A stretch of 46,448 bases of DNA from Chitinophaga pinensis (lineage in GTDB: Bacteria > Bacteroidota > Bacteroidia > Flavobacteriales_D > Crocinitomicaceae): positions 1 through 46,448 of the forward strand of contig CALPMT020000024.1 in the NCBI GenBank assembly GCA_943324745.2, written 5' to 3'. The position numbers and the translations under genes were made by a program. Shown here piece by piece: positions 42,815 through 46,448 of the stretch. The notes under the pieces were generated by a model. That model saw only the letters and a list, made by a program, of their open reading frames with translations, ran no database searches and was not told the origin of the DNA. Positions within the stretch are counted from its first letter, which is position 1. Each line of letters opens with the position of its first letter.

Positions 42815-44875
42815 ATGAGCAAGGAAAAATTTACCGTTACCGCAGCATTACCTTACGCCAACGGCCCCCTTCATTTAGGACACGTGGCAGGAGTTTATTT
42901 ACCAGCAGATATTTTCGTGCGTTTTTTACGTATGAATGAGCACGATGTGGCTTTTATATGTGGAAGTGATGAACATGGTGCTGCAATTACATTACGCGCT
43001 AAAAAAGAGGGGATTACTCCGCAAGAAATCGTAGATAAATACAACAAGGTAATCGGAGATTCTTTCCAACAATTTGGAATTTCGTTTGATATTTTTCACC
43101 GCACTTCTGCTGAAATTCATCATAAAACTGCGCAAGATTTCTTTTTGAAATTAGAAGAGAATGGTAAGTTTATTGAAGAAACAACGGAACAATATTACGA
43201 CGAAGATTACAACCAGTTTTTAGCAGATCGTTATATCGTTGGGGAATGTCCGAATTGCCATAATGAAAATGCTTACGGAGATCAATGTGAAAAATGTGGT
43301 TCTGCGCTTAGTCCTACCGATTTGATTAACCCACTTTCAACTTTAAGCGGTAAAAAACCAATTTTAAAATCGACTTCCCACTGGTTCTTACCAATGGATC
43401 GTCATGAAGAATGGTTGACTTCTTGGATACAAGATGGAATCTTAGATGGAAAACAACAACACGACCCAAAAACCTGGAGAAACCAAGTGATTGGTCAATG
43501 TATGTCGTGGATTAAAGGGGGTTTGAAACCAAGAGCTATGACCCGCGACTTAGATTGGGGGGTGAAAGTACCTTTGAAAGGTGCAGATGGAAAAGTATTA
43601 TATGTTTGGTTAGACGCGCCAATTGGTTACATTTCAGCGACCAAACAATGGGCATTGGATAACAATAAAGATTGGAAAGATTATTGGACAGGCGATCGTA
43701 AATTGGTTCATTTCATTGGAAAAGATAACATCGTTTTTCACGCGATTATCTTCCCGATTTTATTGAAAGACCATGGAGATTTTATTTTACCAGACAACGT
43801 TCCTGCCTACGAATTTTTAAATTTAGAAGGAGATAAATTTTCTACATCGCGCAATTGGGCCGTTTGGTTACACGAATATTTAGAACGTTATCCTACAAAA
43901 ATTGACGAATTAAAATATACATTAACTGCCATTGCTCCAGAAAGTAAAGACAGTGAATTTACATGGAAAGAATTTCAAGCACGTGTGAATAATGAATTAG
44001 CAGACATCCTTGGTAATTTTGTGAATCGTGCTTTAGTATTGACCCAAAAATACTACGAAGGAATAGTTCCTGCATGTGGAGAACTTACCGAAGAAGATCA
44101 ACGTGTACTAGATACCATTGCTGCTTTCCCAGATAAAATTGCAACATTGATTTATGCGTATAAAATTCGGGAAGCACAATCGGAAGTAATGAATTTAGCG
44201 CGTTTAGGAAATAAATACTTAGCGGATAGCGAACCATGGAAGTTAGTGAAAACGGATCCGAAAAGGGTAGAGACTATCTTACACATTGCACTTCAAATTA
44301 CTGCCAATTTAAGTTTCTTATTGGAGCCATTTTTACCAGCAACAGCAAAAAAACTTCGTACTTTCTTAAATGTGGAACTACCAATTTGGGGTGAAATCGG
44401 TCAAAAAACCACGTTAGTAGCTGGACATAAAGTAAATACACCAGAAATTTTGTTTCCAAAAATTGAAGATACTTTTGTGGAGGCGGAAGTTGAATTCTTA
44501 AAGCAAAGTCAAGCTATTCCAGTGGAAGTACAAGCTGCTCCGCAAAAGCCAGCTATTTCTTACGATGATTTCACCAAGTTAGATATTCGTTTAGGTAAAA
44601 TTCTAGAAGCTGAAAAAGTACCTAAAGCAGATAAATTATTAAAGTTGACGGTGGATACTGGCGTGGATGTTCGTACGATTGTATCAGGAATTGCCAATTT
44701 TTATAACCCAGAGGAAGTAGTTGGTAAAACGGTTTCCGTTTTAATCAATTTAGAGCCCCGTAAAATTCGTGGTGTAGAGTCTGCAGGCATGATCCTAATG
44801 GCGGAAAATGCAGCAGGAGAATTGAGTTTTGTTTCTCCTGAGAAAGCATTTGATGCAGGTGCTGAAATTCGCTAA
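42815..44875 (+). CDS. metG: Methionyl-tRNA synthetase
   Basis: The class I signatures are the HIGH motif as HLGH (20-23) in PLHLGHVAG, and a KMSKS variant, KFSTSRNW. A four-Cys zinc knuckle lies in [19 protein letters not shown], and the C-terminal EMAP-II-like tRNA-binding domain begins [16 protein letters not shown]. It charges tRNA-Met and its initiator form; 686 residues is normal for the bacterial long form. I start at 42815 ([14 protein letters not shown]), since the longer reading from 42728 would translate the heptamer repeat. It is followed by a gap of about 160 bases without a gene. Confidence 0.97.
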   Translation: MSKEKFTVTAALPYANGPLHLGHVAGVYLPADIFVRFLRMNEHDVAFICGSDEHGAAITLRAKKEGITPQEIVDKYNKVIGDSFQQFGISFDIFHRTSAEIHHKTAQDFFLKLEENGKFIEETTEQYYDEDYNQFLADRYIVGECPNCHNENAYGDQCEKCGSALSPTDLINPLSTLSGKKPILKSTSHWFLPMDRHEEWLTSWIQDGILDGKQQHDPKTWRNQVIGQCMSWIKGGLKPRAMTRDLDWGVKVPLKGADGKVLYVWLDAPIGYISATKQWALDNNKDWKDYWTGDRKLVHFIGKDNIVFHAIIFPILLKDHGDFILPDNVPAYEFLNLEGDKFSTSRNWAVWLHEYLERYPTKIDELKYTLTAIAPESKDSEFTWKEFQARVNNELADILGNFVNRALVLTQKYYEGIVPACGELTEEDQRVLDTIAAFPDKIATLIYAYKIREAQSEVMNLARLGNKYLADSEPWKLVKTDPKRVETILHIALQITANLSFLLEPFLPATAKKLRTFLNVELPIWGEIGQKTTLVAGHKVNTPEILFPKIEDTFVEAEVEFLKQSQAIPVEVQAAPQKPAISYDDFTKLDIRLGKILEAEKVPKADKLLKLTVDTGVDVRTIVSGIANFYNPEEVVGKTVSVLINLEPRKIRGVESAGMILMAENAAGELSFVSPEKAFDAGAEIR

Positions 44876-44883
44876 TACGTAGA

Positions 44884-44920
44884 TTGTTTCTAAATTAGTT
44901 TACTATGTAAATGGAAACAA
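44884..44920. repeat. Nested inverted repeats downstream of metG
   Basis: TTGTTTC (44884-44890) and GAAACAA (44914-44920) are inverted copies that enclose another dyad, TTTAC TAT GTAAA (44899-44911). The spacing is too long for a standard terminator and no T-run follows. Confidence 0.3.
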
Positions 44921-45039
44921 CAACATGCGTAAGTTTACGTCTTAAAAGCGAGAGAAAAATGTAAATCAATGTTTGAAATTATAATTTATTAATTTCGAAT
45001 TGATTAAGTTTTTTCTCTATTTACTTAACATGTATCTAA

Positions 45040-45834
45040 ATGAAAAAAAAATTAATTGTAAGTTTTTCATTGTTGCTTGGAACATTTTTTTCGCAAGCGC
45101 AAACTAAAACTATTGCTTACCAAGAATTAAAATCTGCTTCAGGAGCCTCAACAGGTTCAGGAATCTTTTTTGGTGCTTCCATGACACCCGATTCCATCAC
45201 GATTACATTTGCGGGACCTTCTTCAAAATGGATTGGACTTGGATTTGGGTCGTTTATGGGTGGTTCGGATGCACTAATTTACACCTCTTCTGGTGGAACG
45301 CAAGATTGGTGGGATTATTTTATGGGAAGTACGAGTAGTAGTTCGGTTGTCAAAGATGCGCAACAAGATTGGAAAATAAAATCGAATATCGTTTCAGGTT
45401 CATTGAGAACTTTAGTCGCTTCTCGTAAATTAAATACAGGAGACGCGAAAGATGCAGTAATAAATTATAACGCAGCATCTATTAATCTGATATGGGGTAG
45501 AGGTTCAACAGCATCTTATGTTTTGGCAGATCATAAAGGATCTAATAGAGCATATGGAATTGTTTTAAATTGGGTAAATACTGATATTTCCGCAGATATT
45601 GTTGAAATTTCAGATAATCAATTTATTAAACTTACGAATTCATCGATTATTATTTCAGTAAATGATGCGGATTACAATTATCAAATTTCAGATCTACAAG
45701 GAAATATAATCAAAGAAAAAAATAAAGCACAAGGTGAATTAACGATTAATATTTCTGAATTCAAACCTGCAGTTTATATTTTAACTTTTGGGTGTAATGG
45801 TAAATTCGTACAACGAAAATTTGTGGTACAATAA
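45040..45834 (+). CDS. Secreted DOMON-domain protein with type IX-like C-terminal tail, 264 aa
   Basis: A signal peptide (MKKKLIVSFSLLLGTFFSQAQ) is followed by a DOMON fold at about 25-180 with PSSKWIGLGFGSFMGGSDALIY, which is the typical core of these beta-sandwiches that bind haem or sugars. The last 70 residues (NYQISDLQGNIIKE ... VYILTF ... VQRKFVVQ) resemble type A C-terminal sorting domains used by the Bacteroidota type IX secretion system. It is therefore probably secreted or surface-bound. It precedes the ankyrin protein by ten bases and likely shares its transcript. Haem or sugar binding cannot be told apart here. Confidence 0.82.
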   Translation: MKKKLIVSFSLLLGTFFSQAQTKTIAYQELKSASGASTGSGIFFGASMTPDSITITFAGPSSKWIGLGFGSFMGGSDALIYTSSGGTQDWWDYFMGSTSSSSVVKDAQQDWKIKSNIVSGSLRTLVASRKLNTGDAKDAVINYNAASINLIWGRGSTASYVLADHKGSNRAYGIVLNWVNTDISADIVEISDNQFIKLTNSSIIISVNDADYNYQISDLQGNIIKEKNKAQGELTINISEFKPAVYILTFGCNGKFVQRKFVVQ

Positions 45835-45844
45835 GCACTTTTAG

Positions 45845-46369
45845 ATGTATAAATTAACTGTACTATTCCTTATTGTTGCATTTGTTCATCTAGATGGATT
45901 TACACAAGATATTTACGATGCGTGTAGAAAAGGCAATGTGGAGTTGATCAAGCAATTATCGAAAGTAAATCCAGACACAATCAATACGCCAAATACAAGT
46001 GGTTACACACCCTTACTAATTGCCGGTTATAGGAATCAATTAGAAGCAGTAAAAGTACTGTTGGAATTAGGTGCGAAAGTGAATGCACTATCAGAGGAAG
46101 GAACAGTATTGACAGCTGCGTGTTATAAATCGAATGTCGAATTAGTTAAAATTCTTTTGGAACAACATGCGGATGTAAATGTTAAAAATAATGCAGGAAC
46201 AACCCCGTTGATGTTTGCGATAATGGCTGAAAACGAGGAAGTTGTAAAATTATTAATCGCAGCAGGATCAGATCCCACAATGAAGGACAATTCAAATAAA
46301 TCTGTTCAGGATTATGCTAAAAATTGTGACAATTTAGCGATAAAAAAAATAATTCTTACCGATAAATAA
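45845..46369 (+). CDS. Exported ankyrin-repeat protein, 174 aa
   Basis: A signal peptide (MYKLTVLFLIVAFVHLDGFTQ) precedes ankyrin repeats (e.g. GYTPLLIAGYRNQLEAVKVLLELG, AGTTPLMFAIMAENEEVVKLL, given here in part as GYTPLLIAG and GTTPLMFAI), about four in all. Ankyrin repeats bind other proteins; periplasmic ankyrin proteins are known beside catalases in other bacteria. Here the partner by position is the DOMON protein 10 bases upstream. No other domain is visible. The 79 bases to the window end hold no gene. Confidence 0.87.
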   Translation: MYKLTVLFLIVAFVHLDGFTQDIYDACRKGNVELIKQLSKVNPDTINTPNTSGYTPLLIAGYRNQLEAVKVLLELGAKVNALSEEGTVLTAACYKSNVELVKILLEQHADVNVKNNAGTTPLMFAIMAENEEVVKLLIAAGSDPTMKDNSNKSVQDYAKNCDNLAIKKIILTDK

Positions 46370-46448
46370 AGTAATTTATTAAGTATCAAACCTATTCAAA
46401 ATTAATAAGACAAACGACTTAATTTATTCATTTTGTAAAATGAAATAG

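Noticed and set aside
44876-45039. Terminator after metG
   Set aside because: The inverted repeats are 23 bases apart and lack a T-run, so they were listed only as repeats.
1-46448. tRNA, rRNA or transposase
   Set aside because: No cloverleaf, rRNA motif, transposase domain or insertion-sequence end was seen in the gaps or genes.

Overview
The window is AT-rich bacterial DNA from a member of the Bacteroidota, most likely order Flavobacteriales and possibly close to Crocinitomicaceae/Fluviicola; the family level is a guess. Support comes from TonB receptor/DUF4249 lipoprotein pairs, a RemB-like (Wzi-fold) outer membrane pair, a secreted protein with a type IX-like C-terminal tail, the long 633-residue form of amidophosphoribosyltransferase, FtsE separated from FtsX, weak Shine-Dalgarno signals and many TAnnTTTG -7 promoter boxes. 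I see no rRNA, tRNA, CRISPR array, transposase or prophage.

Layout. 1-2400: leftward lipoprotein and small beta-barrel, ending in a clear terminator. 2657-5677: XRE-Fic regulator, MFS exporter, ftsE, all leftward. 5832-10692: a giant TPR protein and an outer membrane barrel, rightward and separated by one base. 10705-15054: gpmI, an orphan histidine kinase and a long purF-type enzyme. 15130-17248: ECF sigma, a likely anti-sigma, a CpxP-like periplasmic protein and an AlkD-like repair glycosylase, which form one operon. 17305-23870: a leftward run of kynU, kmo, a barrel, a TonB receptor and a DUF4249 lipoprotein. 23989-25278: hemL, divergent from kynU. 25478-28740: LysE exporter, a YwqK/MORN-like repeat protein and a 2-hydroxyacid dehydrogenase. 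28778-32690: cysQ followed by two RemB-like genes. 32734-35965: a second TonB/DUF4249 pair. 36101-37751: xseA/xseB. 37844-38221: gcvH. 38450-39086: a MntA/HepT toxin-antitoxin module. 39211-41406: a lone PaaZ-type fusion enzyme preceded by a 47-residue membrane ORF. 41450-44875: an AAA/DUF4143 ATPase divergent from metG. 45040-46369: a DOMON secreted protein and an ankyrin protein.

Most of the window is core metabolism and envelope genes. The accessory parts are XRE-Fic, MntA/HepT and DUF4143. The most unusual signals lie outside genes: a heptamer-type repeat (core CTTCGTCRCTCGTCA) at four intergenic sites, two of which bracket the toxin-antitoxin module in opposite orientation; a perfect 20-bp palindrome just before kmo plus a separate inverted repeat at the predicted kynU transcription start; two palindromic 36-bp repeats that each carry one of the divergent DUF4143/metG promoter boxes; and a perfect 18-bp stem that starts inside the last codons of hepT. 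Several leftward operons join enzymes to outer membrane proteins (kynurenine pathway with TonB/DUF4249, cysQ with RemB-like barrels).
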